Below the pieces are notes generated by a model. That model was given only the letters and a program-made list of their open reading frames with translations, ran no database searches and was not told where the DNA came from. The translations under genes were made by a program, and so were the position numbers. Below are positions 1-8,906 of a stretch of 64,000 bases of DNA, piece after piece (the stretch's first letter is position 1; each line of letters begins with the position of its first letter). Source of the DNA: an uncultured Muribaculaceae bacterium (lineage in GTDB: Bacteria; Bacteroidota; Bacteroidia; Bacteroidales; Muribaculaceae); assembly GCA_910585285.1 (NCBI GenBank), contig CAJUDL010000014.1, positions 11,938-75,937 of the forward strand, read 5' to 3'.

Positions 1-1896
1 CTGCTGGAGAAGATACCTGACTACAAGACGCTCAAGGAGTATCTTTCCTTATTGTGCCGGAAGGTTAAATACTATGATTCCGACAGAAATTATAAAGGTG
101 TTCTGGAATTATGCGCGGAAATAGATAAAATCTCAGGAAATACTCCTGAATCTATCGACAAATTTTATAGTAACAATTCCATGTACACTCTCTTCAACAC
201 ATATGCCTGTGACCTAAATTTATCCATTCTCACGGATATCAAACTCAGAGCTATGTGCAATCTTGGTAAACGGAATGATGCAAATGACGTTGCCGACAAA
301 ACTGCCAATGAAGCTATCAATACAGTTTTGTTTTCTCTCGAAAATCTCGAATCCCGCAATCTGGATGCGATAGCCCGCAATTTAAAGATATATAACGACC
401 GCATGGCGAATGTTGCCATATCTATGGGTTGCGACAGCACTTTGATCAAGTATTTTAATTTTACTTTGCTATATAAGCAAGCGTTTCTCACAGCCGAGAA
501 CCTTCTGCGCTTACAGATACGCGAATCAGGCGACAGCAAACTGATCGAAAGTCTTCAACGTCTCGATAGCGTTCGCAGCCTTATTGCCGACAGATTGAAA
601 ACGGGACTGCCTATCGAGAATATCAAATTAGAGGAACTTCAATTACAGCGATACCTTTCAGAGCATTCAAAGGTCTATGGAGACTATCTCAAAACCATCA
701 GGCTGACATGGGAAGACGTCAAGAACACACTCTCTCCGAATGATATTGTGGTTGAATTCATTGAATATTCTTCATATCTGGATAACAAGAGTCACATAGT
801 GGCTCTTGTGCTCAGGCACGACTGGAAAGCACCAAAGATCATAGATTTGTTCCCGGTATCCGAAATTCCGACAAATCCTTACAAAGATAAGACATTCTCT
901 CTTATGTGCTGGGATAAATTACTCCCGTTTTTTAAGAATGTCCAGAATATATACTTCTCTCCTGCCGGTGAATTATATGGCATCAACATTGAATCATTAC
1001 CTACTCCTCGCAATGAAGGTTTATTATCATACCATTATAATATTTACCGTCTATCATCTTCCAGAGAGCTTGCAAAGATTAAAAACAACAATCCAATGAA
1101 TAATGGATATGCGGCAATCTACGGTGGAATAAATTACAATGCATCTCGTGACGCTCTTGTAAGCGAAACTACAAATCTTGCTAATGGCAAACCGGCAGAC
1201 AGATGTCCCGATGATCTGCTTTCAGAGATTCGCGGAGTGAAGAAAAGAATCAGCTATCTTCCGGGCACAAAGACGGAGGCTTACAGCATAAGAACTATTC
1301 TTGAAGAATCTAAAACAGGTTTGATTCCACTATTATTCTCAGGTGATTCTGCCACTGAATCATCTTTCAAATCATACTCAGGGAAGAATCTTCAGTTAGC
1401 GCATATCGCCACACACGGATTCTACATTAGTGGCAAGACATCGGCAAATGATGAAGAGAATCTGACTCTTTCGAGATCCGGTTTACTATTTTCGGGTGCT
1501 GAAAAGACATTGTCGGCAAAAGACAGCATTCCCTACAACATGGAAGACGGAATACTCACGGCAGGAGAGATATCCACTCTTGATCTCAGAAATCTTAGAC
1601 TCGTGGTGCTTAGTGCCTGTCAAACTGCTTTGGGAGAGATACGTGGAGATGGTGTGTTTGGGCTACAGAGAGGTTTCAAAAAAGCCGGAGCAGGAAGCAT
1701 ATTGATGTCCTTATGGAAAGTTGATGATGAAGCTACCGGCAAACTGATGACTGAATTTTACAAGAATCTGAGCGACGGAATGTCAAAATACGATGCTCTT
1801 GAAAAAGCGAAACGGAGCATACGCTCCGTTTCAGAAAAAGGTTGGGATGATCCCCGCTATTGGGGCGCCTTCATCCTTCTTGATGGTATTGAATGA
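1..1896 (+). CDS. CHAT-domain (caspase-like) protein, 5' end outside window
   Basis: The frame is open from base 1, so the start codon lies upstream of the window; about 630 C-terminal residues are visible. The first part is helical and probably the end of a TPR array. The last 300 or so residues form a CHAT domain: the catalytic His lies in an ATHGF motif (His codon 1414-1416) and the catalytic Cys in LSACQTALGE (Cys codon 1618-1620), followed by the usual GAGSILMSLWKV and WGAFIL blocks. CHAT domains belong to the caspase/separase peptidase clan. Many bacterial TPR-CHAT proteins have no known target, and none is suggested by the visible neighbours. The gene converges on ddh. Confidence 0.88.
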   Translation: MLEKIPDYKTLKEYLSLLCRKVKYYDSDRNYKGVLELCAEIDKISGNTPESIDKFYSNNSMYTLFNTYACDLNLSILTDIKLRAMCNLGKRNDANDVADKTANEAINTVLFSLENLESRNLDAIARNLKIYNDRMANVAISMGCDSTLIKYFNFTLLYKQAFLTAENLLRLQIRESGDSKLIESLQRLDSVRSLIADRLKTGLPIENIKLEELQLQRYLSEHSKVYGDYLKTIRLTWEDVKNTLSPNDIVVEFIEYSSYLDNKSHIVALVLRHDWKAPKIIDLFPVSEIPTNPYKDKTFSLMCWDKLLPFFKNVQNIYFSPAGELYGINIESLPTPRNEGLLSYHYNIYRLSSSRELAKIKNNNPMNNGYAAIYGGINYNASRDALVSETTNLANGKPADRCPDDLLSEIRGVKKRISYLPGTKTEAYSIRTILEESKTGLIPLLFSGDSATESSFKSYSGKNLQLAHIATHGFYISGKTSANDEENLTLSRSGLLFSGAEKTLSAKDSIPYNMEDGILTAGEISTLDLRNLRLVVLSACQTALGEIRGDGVFGLQRGFKKAGAGSILMSLWKVDDEATGKLMTEFYKNLSDGMSKYDALEKAKRSIRSVSEKGWDDPRYWGAFILLDGIE

Positions 1897-1949
1897 TCAA
1901 ATAGATTCCTCCAAAAATTAAGGAAAGAATTTAACCAAACAAGTTTGTA

Positions 1950-2837
1950 TTATACTAATTTGATCCATTGATCGCGATCGCCGGGAAGCAGATCAATCAC
2001 CGGAATCTCAATCATGGTGTAGCAACCGGGATTGAGACGGAATGTAGCTCTGGCACAAGCCACAAGAATCTGCGCTGTCAATGCCGGGTTATTGATAGCC
2101 ATATCGAATTCAAAGCGTTGGCTATGTGTTTTGCCCGACACCCCTTTGCGAACCATATGCACACCATGACCCACATCCTTAAGAGCATCCACACTCTCTA
2201 CTGCCATAACATGAGTTTCATCAGAAGCAAAATATGGATCTTCCTTTATGCTCTTCGCCACATCCGCAAGTTCATAGCCGGGAAGCAGCTCCACATATAC
2301 CATCCGGCGGTGAATACCGGTACCCAGAGGAATTGTCATTGACAACGCATTCTTGACTCCTTCCTTGGATTTAACGGCAACTGTGTGTCCCATACTCATG
2401 CCGGGACCAAAGTTTGTATATGTGATTCCCTTGGGAGCGATTGCTTCAAAAAGTGTACGGACAATTGAATCGCTGCCCGGATCCCAACCGGCGGAAAGCA
2501 CACTGACTGCATTCCCCGCTTTAGCTTCTTTGTCGAGTCGTTTGCGAAGCTCGGGTATCTGACCATGGATATCAAATGAATCCACAGTATTGATTCCCAT
2601 TGCAAGAATCTCTTTGGCATGTTCTTCAACACTTCGTGTAGGAGTGGCAAGGATTGCCACATCGACATCCTTAAGTTCCTTTATCGATCCTACCACAGGG
2701 ATATCGGCAGGGATGCTATCCCTGTCTGCAGGGTTACGACGCACAATGCCTGCAATCTCAAAATCCGGAGCTGCCTCTATTGCCTCAAGAGAGTAGCGTC
2801 CGATATTGCCATATCCTACAATTGCTATTCTTTTCAT
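1950..2837 (-). CDS. ddh: meso-diaminopimelate D-dehydrogenase
   Basis: This NADPH enzyme interconverts meso-diaminopimelate and tetrahydrodipicolinate, a one-step route in lysine and peptidoglycan precursor synthesis. The 295-residue protein starts with a Rossmann motif (GYGNIG, residues 8-13) and carries the family's conserved SAGWDPG (about residues 117-123), FGPGMSMGH and NPALTAQ segments. Full length for the family. It is the last gene of a minus-strand run that begins with the DUF4290 gene near 6.3 kb, 39 nt after the OmpA-like gene, so co-transcription with murA is plausible and would fit a cell-wall role. Confidence 0.93.
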   Translation of the reverse strand: MKRIAIVGYGNIGRYSLEAIEAAPDFEIAGIVRRNPADRDSIPADIPVVGSIKELKDVDVAILATPTRSVEEHAKEILAMGINTVDSFDIHGQIPELRKRLDKEAKAGNAVSVLSAGWDPGSDSIVRTLFEAIAPKGITYTNFGPGMSMGHTVAVKSKEGVKNALSMTIPLGTGIHRRMVYVELLPGYELADVAKSIKEDPYFASDETHVMAVESVDALKDVGHGVHMVRKGVSGKTHSQRFEFDMAINNPALTAQILVACARATFRLNPGCYTMIEIPVIDLLPGDRDQWIKLV

Positions 2838-2876
2838 TGTTTTCGGGTAATATATTTATTTTGTAACTTCTCAAAA

Positions 2877-3536
2877 TCAGAATACTATTCTCCCCTTCTT
2901 CGCCTGTTCGAGCATTTTCTTTCCGGGAACAAGATAAACCTCAAGACGACGATTTTTCTCTCTATTCGTCAAGGAATTGTTTTCCACTAAAGGCATATCG
3001 TCGCCATAAGCATAGGAGAAGAGATAACGCGTGTCGCAACCCTCCTTGACAAACCAGTCGAACAATGCAGTGGAACGTTCTTCCGTGATATGCTCACGAT
3101 ATTTCTCCGAACCCGTGTTGTCGGTATGCATTACAAGCAGGACCCGATACATATCAGGCTCCCGCAGGTAGCGTTTCAGAGGCGCAAGCAGCGTAGTCGC
3201 ATCTTTTCTCACTTCAACTTCGTTGGGAGAGAAAAGCTTGGAAGCAGGAATTGTGACAAGAAGCACCTCTTTATTACGATAGGTCTCGACCATTGAGGAA
3301 TTTTTCGCATTGTATTCCTTGTTATAAAGACGTGTTCTACCCTCCTTCTCCTGAAACTTGCGTATAAGATCCGCACTCTTCCCGTCAAGCTCCACGCTGT
3401 TTATCATCTCGCGGAATGACAATTCATCAAGGGCATCTATACGCTGCAACGGAGTCTCCCCGGCAGCGCAAAGAGCCGGCAAGAAAACCGAGGCTACGAG
3501 ACAGCTCTTAAAAAACGTCCTCAATCGATTCCTCAT
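2877..3536 (-). CDS. OmpA-like peptidoglycan-binding exported protein
   Basis: A 219-residue protein with an N-terminal signal peptide (basic MRNRLR, then a hydrophobic run ending near an AAG site) and a C-terminal OmpA-like domain (about residues 90-205) recognisable by the spaced MHTDNTGS, RSTALFDWF and NRRLEVYLVPG segments. Such domains bind peptidoglycan and tether the outer membrane. I chose the ATG at 3536 rather than the upstream in-frame ATG at 3557, because an AGGAG Shine-Dalgarno lies 9 nt before it and the shorter form starts with a proper signal peptide. The start lies inside the end of the preceding gene, suggesting translational coupling. Confidence 0.82.
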   Translation of the reverse strand: MRNRLRTFFKSCLVASVFLPALCAAGETPLQRIDALDELSFREMINSVELDGKSADLIRKFQEKEGRTRLYNKEYNAKNSSMVETYRNKEVLLVTIPASKLFSPNEVEVRKDATTLLAPLKRYLREPDMYRVLLVMHTDNTGSEKYREHITEERSTALFDWFVKEGCDTRYLFSYAYGDDMPLVENNSLTNREKNRRLEVYLVPGKKMLEQAKKGRIVF

Positions 3537-3828
3537 ATTCAAGTTCTCCTTTAACAATCATGTCAATGTCGGCAGGATCCATCACAATTTCGCCATCCTT
3601 CTTTATCTCCTTGGCTACATATGCCGTGAGCTTGGCTACATCAAGTTCTTCCTCTTCCGTGACTCCGGCATCTATCTTCAGATAACCGTTTCTCTCATAC
3701 CAATCCCAGATAATATCTATCACGTAGAGTATTTCATCGTCATCATAACGTTCGCTCACTTCCTGAGGAAGAGTGGCACGGATGAATTTTATAGCGTCAT
3801 CCTCGTCATATTTCATCAATTCACTCAT
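3508..3828 (-). CDS. Small acidic conserved protein, function unknown
   Basis: A 106-residue, strongly acidic protein with no signal peptide or membrane segment. It is predicted cytoplasmic and mostly helical, with a run of Asp/Glu at the start and a central WDWYERNGYL segment. I do not recognise a named family. It begins 12 nt after rimM behind an AGGAAA ribosome binding site, and its 3' end overlaps the OmpA-like gene by 29 nt, so it is translated as part of the murA-rimM run. That position is the only hint at its role. Confidence 0.75.
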   Translation of the reverse strand: MSELMKYDEDDAIKFIRATLPQEVSERYDDDEILYVIDIIWDWYERNGYLKIDAGVTEEEELDVAKLTAYVAKEIKKDGEIVMDPADIDMIVKGELEYEESIEDVF

Positions 3829-3840
3829 AGCTTTTCCTGT

Positions 3841-4377
3841 TTATTCCTCTTTACGGTTAAGCGTAATCAACCCTTCAGGCAAAGAGGTATGAATCTCTTT
3901 ATTTTCCTCATCTATATTGATAATAAAATCATCGACAAGAGGAATATAGATTTCCTCTTCTTCCGGTGTCTTGACAACCATCAGTTCATTTTCTGTCGAA
4001 TCATCTATATATTCCAATATTCCAATTTCACCGAAATGGGTGTCGACAACCTTGAATCCCTCAAGATCGTCTTCATACATCACATCTCCTACATATTCCT
4101 GCAAAACATCCTTGGGTACGGATATGGAACTGTTGACCAGTTCGGTAGCATCTTCCACGGTATCCACACCCTCAAGCTTTATGAGAAATGAAGTGGCACC
4201 CTTTGGACGGATGGATTCTGCATAATACGGCACCGGAATGCCATCGGTCTCTATCACCAGAGGATTTCCATCCTCAACATATTCCTCCGGAATATCAAGG
4301 ATAGCATTCAGTTCTCCCTTCAACGCATGGGTTCTCTGGAACTTTCCTATCTCTATAAGATTATTCTTATCAATCAT
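3841..4377 (-). CDS. rimM: 16S rRNA processing protein RimM
   Basis: RimM binds ribosomal protein S19 and assists maturation of the 30S head. The 178-residue length is normal. The N-terminal RimM domain (about 1-90) opens with IGKFQRTHALKGEL, and the C-terminal PRC-barrel part (about 95-170) contains the typical DVMYEDDLEGF and the late IPLVDDFI segment. It follows murA by 12 nt on the minus strand. Unlike many bacteria, there is no rpsP or trmD next to it; pairing with murA is a common Bacteroidales arrangement as far as I know. Confidence 0.92.
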   Translation of the reverse strand: MIDKNNLIEIGKFQRTHALKGELNAILDIPEEYVEDGNPLVIETDGIPVPYYAESIRPKGATSFLIKLEGVDTVEDATELVNSSISVPKDVLQEYVGDVMYEDDLEGFKVVDTHFGEIGILEYIDDSTENELMVVKTPEEEEIYIPLVDDFIINIDEENKEIHTSLPEGLITLNRKEE

Positions 4378-4389
4378 TCCCGTCGATTA

Positions 4390-5703
4390 TCAATCATCTA
4401 TTCTAATGATTTTTGCTCCAAGTCGGTTCAGCCGAAGATCAATATTTTCATATCCACGGTCGATTTGTCCAATATTCTGGATCTTGCTTGTGCCTTTCGC
4501 CCCCATCGCAGCTATAAGCATCGCGATACCGGCACGAATATCCGGTGAAACCATATCTGTGGCTCGAAGGCAATTGAAATGGCCCGAACCGATCACGACA
4601 GCCCTGTGAGGATCACATAATATGATGCGCGCGCCCATATCCAAAAGTTTGTCGACAAAGAAAAGTCGACTTTCAAACATCTTCTGATGTATCAATACAC
4701 TTCCTCGCGCCTGCGTACAAACCACGAGAAAAATACTTATCAAGTCAGGAGAAAGCCCGGGCCACGGCGCATCCGCAATCGTCAGCGTTGATCCGTCTAT
4801 GAAATTCTCTATCTCATATATCTCCTTCTGATCTATACGTATGTCATCACCCTCTATCTGAAGATGAATACCTATCCTTTCAAAAATCTCGGGCATAAGA
4901 CCGAGATCCTTGACTCCGACATTCTTCAGCAAGAGATTCGATCCGGTCATCGCCGCCATACCGATGAAGCTTCCGACTTCGATCATATCGGGAAGGAGAC
5001 GATGTTGTGTGCCGCCAAGGTGTTTTTTTCCATGAATTGTCAGAAGATTTGAACCAATTCCATCTATCTCAGCACCCATGCGGCAAAGCATCTTACAAAG
5101 CTGCTGTATATACGGCTCGCAAGCGGCGTTATAAATAGTAGTGGCACCTTCAGCAAGAACAGCTGCCATTACTATATTCGCAGTTCCTGTGATCGAAGCC
5201 TCGTCAAGAAGCATGTAATCTCCGTGAAGTCCTTCTGGAGCAGATATGCGATACAATCCCACTTCTGTAGCATATTCAAACCTGGCGCCGAGTTTCTGAA
5301 GACCGAAGAAATGAGTGTCAAGACGACGACGGCCGATTTTGTCACCACCGGGTTTAGGAAGCACTGCCTGTCCGAAGCGGGCAACAAGCGGACCAAGTAT
5401 CATCACGGATCCTCTTAAGGAGGCTGCCTTCTTTCGGTATTCAGGAGTTTGAATATAATTTATATCGATCGCATCAGCCTGAAATTCACAGGTAGATTCA
5501 TCAATATAATTTACTTTCACCCCCATCTCTGCAAGAAGATTGATGAGATTTGTCACGTCAAGAATGCGTGGAAGGTTCGAAATAGTCACTTTCTCGTCGG
5601 TGAGAACTGTGGCACATATCACCTCCAACGCTTCGTTCTTGGCTCCCTTGGGACTGATCTCGCCACATAGACGATGTCCTCCTTCTACTATAAAACTACT
5701 CAT
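4390..5703 (-). CDS. murA: UDP-N-acetylglucosamine 1-carboxyvinyltransferase MurA (Asp-type active site)
   Basis: Catalyses the first committed step of peptidoglycan synthesis, transfer of enolpyruvate from PEP to UDP-GlcNAc. The 437 residues span both EPSP-synthase-like domains, with GAKNEALE near residues 20-27 and the active-site loop PGGDKIGRRRLD around 118-129. The residue that is Cys115 in E. coli is Asp121 here (codon 5341-5343, GAC). The Cys-to-Asp form is known in naturally fosfomycin-insensitive MurA enzymes such as those of mycobacteria and chlamydiae. The start codon overlaps the DUF4290 stop by 4 nt (ATGA). Confidence 0.95.
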   Translation of the reverse strand: MSSFIVEGGHRLCGEISPKGAKNEALEVICATVLTDEKVTISNLPRILDVTNLINLLAEMGVKVNYIDESTCEFQADAIDINYIQTPEYRKKAASLRGSVMILGPLVARFGQAVLPKPGGDKIGRRRLDTHFFGLQKLGARFEYATEVGLYRISAPEGLHGDYMLLDEASITGTANIVMAAVLAEGATTIYNAACEPYIQQLCKMLCRMGAEIDGIGSNLLTIHGKKHLGGTQHRLLPDMIEVGSFIGMAAMTGSNLLLKNVGVKDLGLMPEIFERIGIHLQIEGDDIRIDQKEIYEIENFIDGSTLTIADAPWPGLSPDLISIFLVVCTQARGSVLIHQKMFESRLFFVDKLLDMGARIILCDPHRAVVIGSGHFNCLRATDMVSPDIRAGIAMLIAAMGAKGTSKIQNIGQIDRGYENIDLRLNRLGAKIIRIDD

Positions 5704-6293
5704 TTTTTCTTCTTTTTGCCTTTCGGCGGGTTCACCGGAGTTGCCTCCTTGAATTCATGCAAAAGATATGTCTCCGGATCGAGGTCTATCTTACCATGCG
5801 AATATTCCTTAAGATCGCGAAGTATCTTGGCATCATCAACTCCCTCCTTATTATGAATGAGCATGAGTTTCTTCATATGATGCGCAATGAGGGAGATGAG
5901 AATATCCTTCTCCTCTCCATCCTCCATATCCGCAACCTTCTCTATCATTTTCTCTATGCTCTTTCCATAATGGCGATAACGCATAGCTGAAGCAGTATAG
6001 GGGATTTTTTCCGGTTTGGGATTCAATTTGTCAGCTGTCACCACATCACATGGAAAATCAATATCAAGTTGAAAACGGGATATTATGTTTATCTGATCCC
6101 AGATTTGAGAATAGTCATGATCCGCCCCAACAAGCTCAGGAAAAAGATTTGCCATAATGTCGGCTATGGCAAACGCACATTTTGTGCGTTCCTCTCTGTC
6201 GGGGATGGATACACAATAATCTATCATCCCCTGGACATTCCTTCCGAACTCTGGCAGTGTGATCGGTTTTAAATCTGTATTATAAGGTATCAT
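5700..6293 (-). CDS. DUF4290 family protein
   Basis: A 197-residue cytoplasmic protein matching the Bacteroidetes-specific DUF4290 family by its opening MIPYNTDLKPITLPEFGRN and following MIDYC segments. The C-terminus is a Lys-rich tail (PPKGKKKKK). Function is unknown. It is the first gene of the murA-rimM run; its stop codon overlaps the murA start, so the two are translationally coupled. A promoter match lies about 220 nt upstream (6514-6547), leaving a long leader that contains a strong hairpin. Confidence 0.85.
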   Translation of the reverse strand: MIPYNTDLKPITLPEFGRNVQGMIDYCVSIPDREERTKCAFAIADIMANLFPELVGADHDYSQIWDQINIISRFQLDIDFPCDVVTADKLNPKPEKIPYTASAMRYRHYGKSIEKMIEKVADMEDGEEKDILISLIAHHMKKLMLIHNKEGVDDAKILRDLKEYSHGKIDLDPETYLLHEFKEATPVNPPKGKKKKK

Positions 6294-6360
6294 CTTGGGT
6301 TCTATATTGAAGTGATTTAAACTTTTTTCATCGTTAAGCTTCGTTAAGATTTTGAGAATA

Positions 6361-6416
6361 TTTTCAATATTGAGGAAGGAGCATAGCGGGCTATGCGACT
6401 GACGAAATATTGGAAA
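6361..6416 (-). promoter_or_regulatory. Two-tier hairpin in the leader of the DUF4290-murA operon
   Basis: An outer 11-bp stem (6361-6371 with 6406-6416, one mismatch) encloses an inner stem (gcatag at 6381-6386 with ctatgc at 6391-6396). It lies between the candidate promoter at 6514-6547 and the DUF4290 start at 6293, so it would be in the 5' leader of the murA operon. Nothing shows whether it is regulatory or a small dispersed palindrome. Confidence 0.45.
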
Positions 6417-6513
6417 TATACCAAAATATTAATGAAGATTGATGATGAAGAATACATTTTTTACTTTTATTGGTTTTTCGTAAAAAGTTTAAACCACTTC
6501 ATTGTTCAACTTA

Positions 6514-6547
6514 CAAATATAACAATATTTGTTGAGATTTCTTCAAA
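6514..6547 (-). promoter_or_regulatory. Candidate promoter of the DUF4290-murA-rimM operon
   Basis: On the minus strand TTTG (6544-6547) is followed after 22 nt by TATATTTG (6514-6521), close to the Bacteroidetes primary promoter pattern. The intergenic DNA around it (6294-6558) is A/T-rich and otherwise holds only the leader hairpin. Confidence 0.5.
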
Positions 6548-6558
6548 AACTCATCTAA

Positions 6559-7251
6559 TTATATCTTGCATCTTGGTGTGGTGGTCTGATACTCCTTGAG
6601 ATATTCAGGCACAGAATAAGCAATATCAAGGAAATCTCCTTCCCTAAATGCTTTCTCCGACAAGGCAAGCATATCCTTTGCCATTGGATTGAGACCATCC
6701 ATCCAATGTGCGTTGGGTGATTTTATAACTTCCTTGGCTTTTTCCGCGCCATCCCCCATAAACCACACCTCCCGCTCTGCAAGCAAAGAGGCATATGAGT
6801 TTTCATCGAGAATCATGGGTGCCGGACCGTCCAAAGCATTCAACGCGAAATCATAAGCACCTGTAAACACTTCCATGCGACGCGCATCAATCATCGGAGC
6901 AAGTATCTCTTCTCCCGTGAAGTTAAAATTGCGGAACATAGCTTTCACGGCGAGAATCTTCAATGTGCTGACTCCGATCAGCGGCACTCCCAAACTGAAA
7001 GCAAGACCTTTGGCAAGTGAAAGCCCGATACGCAGACCTGTGTAGGAACCGGGTCCGATGCTTACTGCAACGGCATCAAGCTTCCATTCTTTGCGTTTCA
7101 CCTCTTCCATTGCACGCTCCACGAATGGTGCAAGCAATTCGGCATGTTTCATGCCATCACTATTATCCAGATCAAATTCCAAGACTCCCTCTCGTGTCAA
7201 TGCAACTGAACAGGTTTTACCGGAAGTTTCTATATTTAGTATTGTCGCCAT
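6559..7251 (-). CDS. tsaB: tRNA threonylcarbamoyladenosine biosynthesis protein TsaB
   Basis: TsaB is the pseudo-kinase partner of TsaD in making N6-threonylcarbamoyladenosine at position 37 of ANN-decoding tRNAs. The 230-residue protein has the ASKHA-fold start (LNIETSGKTCSVAL) and the typical SIGPGSYTGLRIGLS block around residues 66-80, followed by GVPLIGVSTL. TsaB lacks the metal-binding His pair of TsaD, as here. It lies 39 nt downstream of the COG2509 flavoprotein gene, with a short repetitive spacer between them, and may be co-transcribed with it. Confidence 0.93.
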   Translation of the reverse strand: MATILNIETSGKTCSVALTREGVLEFDLDNSDGMKHAELLAPFVERAMEEVKRKEWKLDAVAVSIGPGSYTGLRIGLSLAKGLAFSLGVPLIGVSTLKILAVKAMFRNFNFTGEEILAPMIDARRMEVFTGAYDFALNALDGPAPMILDENSYASLLAEREVWFMGDGAEKAKEVIKSPNAHWMDGLNPMAKDMLALSEKAFREGDFLDIAYSVPEYLKEYQTTTPRCKI

Positions 7252-7260
7252 AACTTTTTA

Positions 7261-7304
7261 AGTAAAAGGTTAAAGGTAAGAAGTTAAAGGTTAGAGGTGA
7301 GAGG
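7261..7304. repeat. Short-period imperfect tandem repeat (gttaaaggt type)
   Basis: The spacer between the flavoprotein gene and tsaB is built from imperfect 8-9 nt units of the form gttaaaggt / gttagaggt. It is one of several such spacers in the window, each with a different unit. Confidence 0.6.
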
Positions 7305-8856
7305 CTGCAATAGATTCCATGCAGCGGATTCCATCGATAGCTGCAGAGATGATTCCCCCCGCATACCCTGCACCCTCTCCTGCCGGATAGAGTCTTCGGA
7401 TTTCTTCGTGTTCGAGAGTCTCTTTGTCTCGGGGCAATCTAACAGGAGAGGATGTGCGTGATTCCAAACCAAGCAGGATTGCCTCATTTGTCAAGAAACC
7501 GGGGCATTTACGCCCGAAGTCCTTGAAACCTTCCCTTAACCGCCAGGAAATAAACGGTGGGAAAAGTCGATTGAAATCAACGGGATGAATACCCGGAGCA
7601 TAAGATGTGGAGGGCAATGTCTTTGAAATCTTGCCGTCTGTAAAATCTTTCATACGCTGCGCGGGAGCGTTGATAGTCTCACCTGCTTCTTCATAAAACT
7701 TATGTTCCAGATCTTCTTGCAGCTGGAGTATCTCCAATGATCCAAATTCCTCATATTCCGGGAAATCTCCGGGGCGAATCTCCACAACCATCCCGGAGTT
7801 GGCTTTTTCGCCTGCACGGGCTGAGGCTGACATACCGTTGACAACAAGCTCATTCTCGGCACTTCCGGCTGGCACCACAACACCTCCCGGACACATGCAG
7901 AAGGAATATACTCCGCGACCTTCAACTTGGGTGACATAATTATATTCGGCAGACGGGAGATATTTACCTCGACCCTTTTCGGAATGATATTGAAGACGAT
8001 CGATAAGCGCCTGTGGATGCTCAAGACGCACACCAATTGCAATACCTTTTGATTCCATTTTAACTCCATCAGAATGCAATCTTCGGAATGTATCATGAGC
8101 AGAGTGTCCGGTAGCGAGTATCACCGAATCACCCATTATTTCCTTATTACCTTCAGCCACCACACCTTTTGCAACGCCGTCTTCTACAATCAGAGATTCG
8201 ACTTTGGTCTGAAACATTACCTCTCCGCCGCAATCAATAATCGTCTGACGGATATTCTTGATAACATGTGGCAAGCGATCGCTGCCGATATGCGGATGAG
8301 CATCGATAAGTATATCAGGATGGGCGCCATGTTGCACAAGAAGCTGTAAAACTTCCTCTACATTCCCTCTTTTTTTGCTACGTGTGTATAGTTTGCCATC
8401 GCTGTATGCCCCGGCACCACCCTCTCCGAAACAATAATTGGAATTAGGATTTATTTTGCCTTCCCTGCTTATGTTGGCAATATCAATACGTCTGGAATCA
8501 ACATCCTTCCCACGCTCAACAATTATCGGTCTGAATCCCGCTTCTATAGCTTTCAAGGCTGCAAACAGACCTGCAGGACCTGCACCAACGATTACTACCC
8601 GCGAAGCGTCTTCTTTAACCGGCGAAAATTCCACTGGTCGAAGCAGCGCAGAAATATGAGTGTCATTTCCGGTTGCCACCTTTACGGTGAGATTCACAAT
8701 TATATTTTTTTTGCGGGCATCGATAGAACGTTTCACGATTCTGAAATCATTGACATCGGAAGATGGCACTTTCATCTCGCGAAGCACAGCCTCTCTCAAT
8801 AATTGCTCTTCGGCTGCCACAGCCGGAGAAACCCGCATGCTTATATCTTGAATCAT
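7291..8856 (-). CDS. NAD(P)/FAD-dependent dehydrogenase of the COG2509 family
   Basis: A 521-residue flavoprotein with a short N-terminal domain (about 1-85), then an FAD-binding Rossmann motif VIVGAGPAGLFAA around residues 88-100. It has the family's FGEGGAGAYSDGKL block around 140-155 and a C-terminal FAD-contact region PAGEGAGYAGGI near 495-506. COG2509 proteins are widespread but their substrate is unknown; resemblance to geranylgeranyl-reductase-like oxidoreductases does not settle it. The gene is divergent from the HAD phosphatase gene, and tsaB follows it. Confidence 0.85.
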   Translation of the reverse strand: MIQDISMRVSPAVAAEEQLLREAVLREMKVPSSDVNDFRIVKRSIDARKKNIIVNLTVKVATGNDTHISALLRPVEFSPVKEDASRVVIVGAGPAGLFAALKAIEAGFRPIIVERGKDVDSRRIDIANISREGKINPNSNYCFGEGGAGAYSDGKLYTRSKKRGNVEEVLQLLVQHGAHPDILIDAHPHIGSDRLPHVIKNIRQTIIDCGGEVMFQTKVESLIVEDGVAKGVVAEGNKEIMGDSVILATGHSAHDTFRRLHSDGVKMESKGIAIGVRLEHPQALIDRLQYHSEKGRGKYLPSAEYNYVTQVEGRGVYSFCMCPGGVVVPAGSAENELVVNGMSASARAGEKANSGMVVEIRPGDFPEYEEFGSLEILQLQEDLEHKFYEEAGETINAPAQRMKDFTDGKISKTLPSTSYAPGIHPVDFNRLFPPFISWRLREGFKDFGRKCPGFLTNEAILLGLESRTSSPVRLPRDKETLEHEEIRRLYPAGEGAGYAGGIISAAIDGIRCMESIAASHL

Positions 8857-8876
8857 AATTATAGCTTTTCAAACAA

Positions 8877-8884
8877 CAAAATTA
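8877..8884 (-). promoter_or_regulatory. Candidate -7 element upstream of the COG2509 gene
   Basis: The minus-strand sequence TAATTTTG fits TAnnTTTG and lies 20 nt before the start codon. I see no TTTG at the expected upstream distance, so this is a partial match. Confidence 0.35.
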
Positions 8885-8906
8885 CTCATTATTTAATAAA
8901 TTTGAC

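Noticed and set aside
3358..4191. Long plus-strand reading frame opposite rimM and the small acidic gene
   Set aside because: It lies antisense to three well supported genes, has a biased composition from opposite-strand codons, and shows no domain or ribosome binding site.
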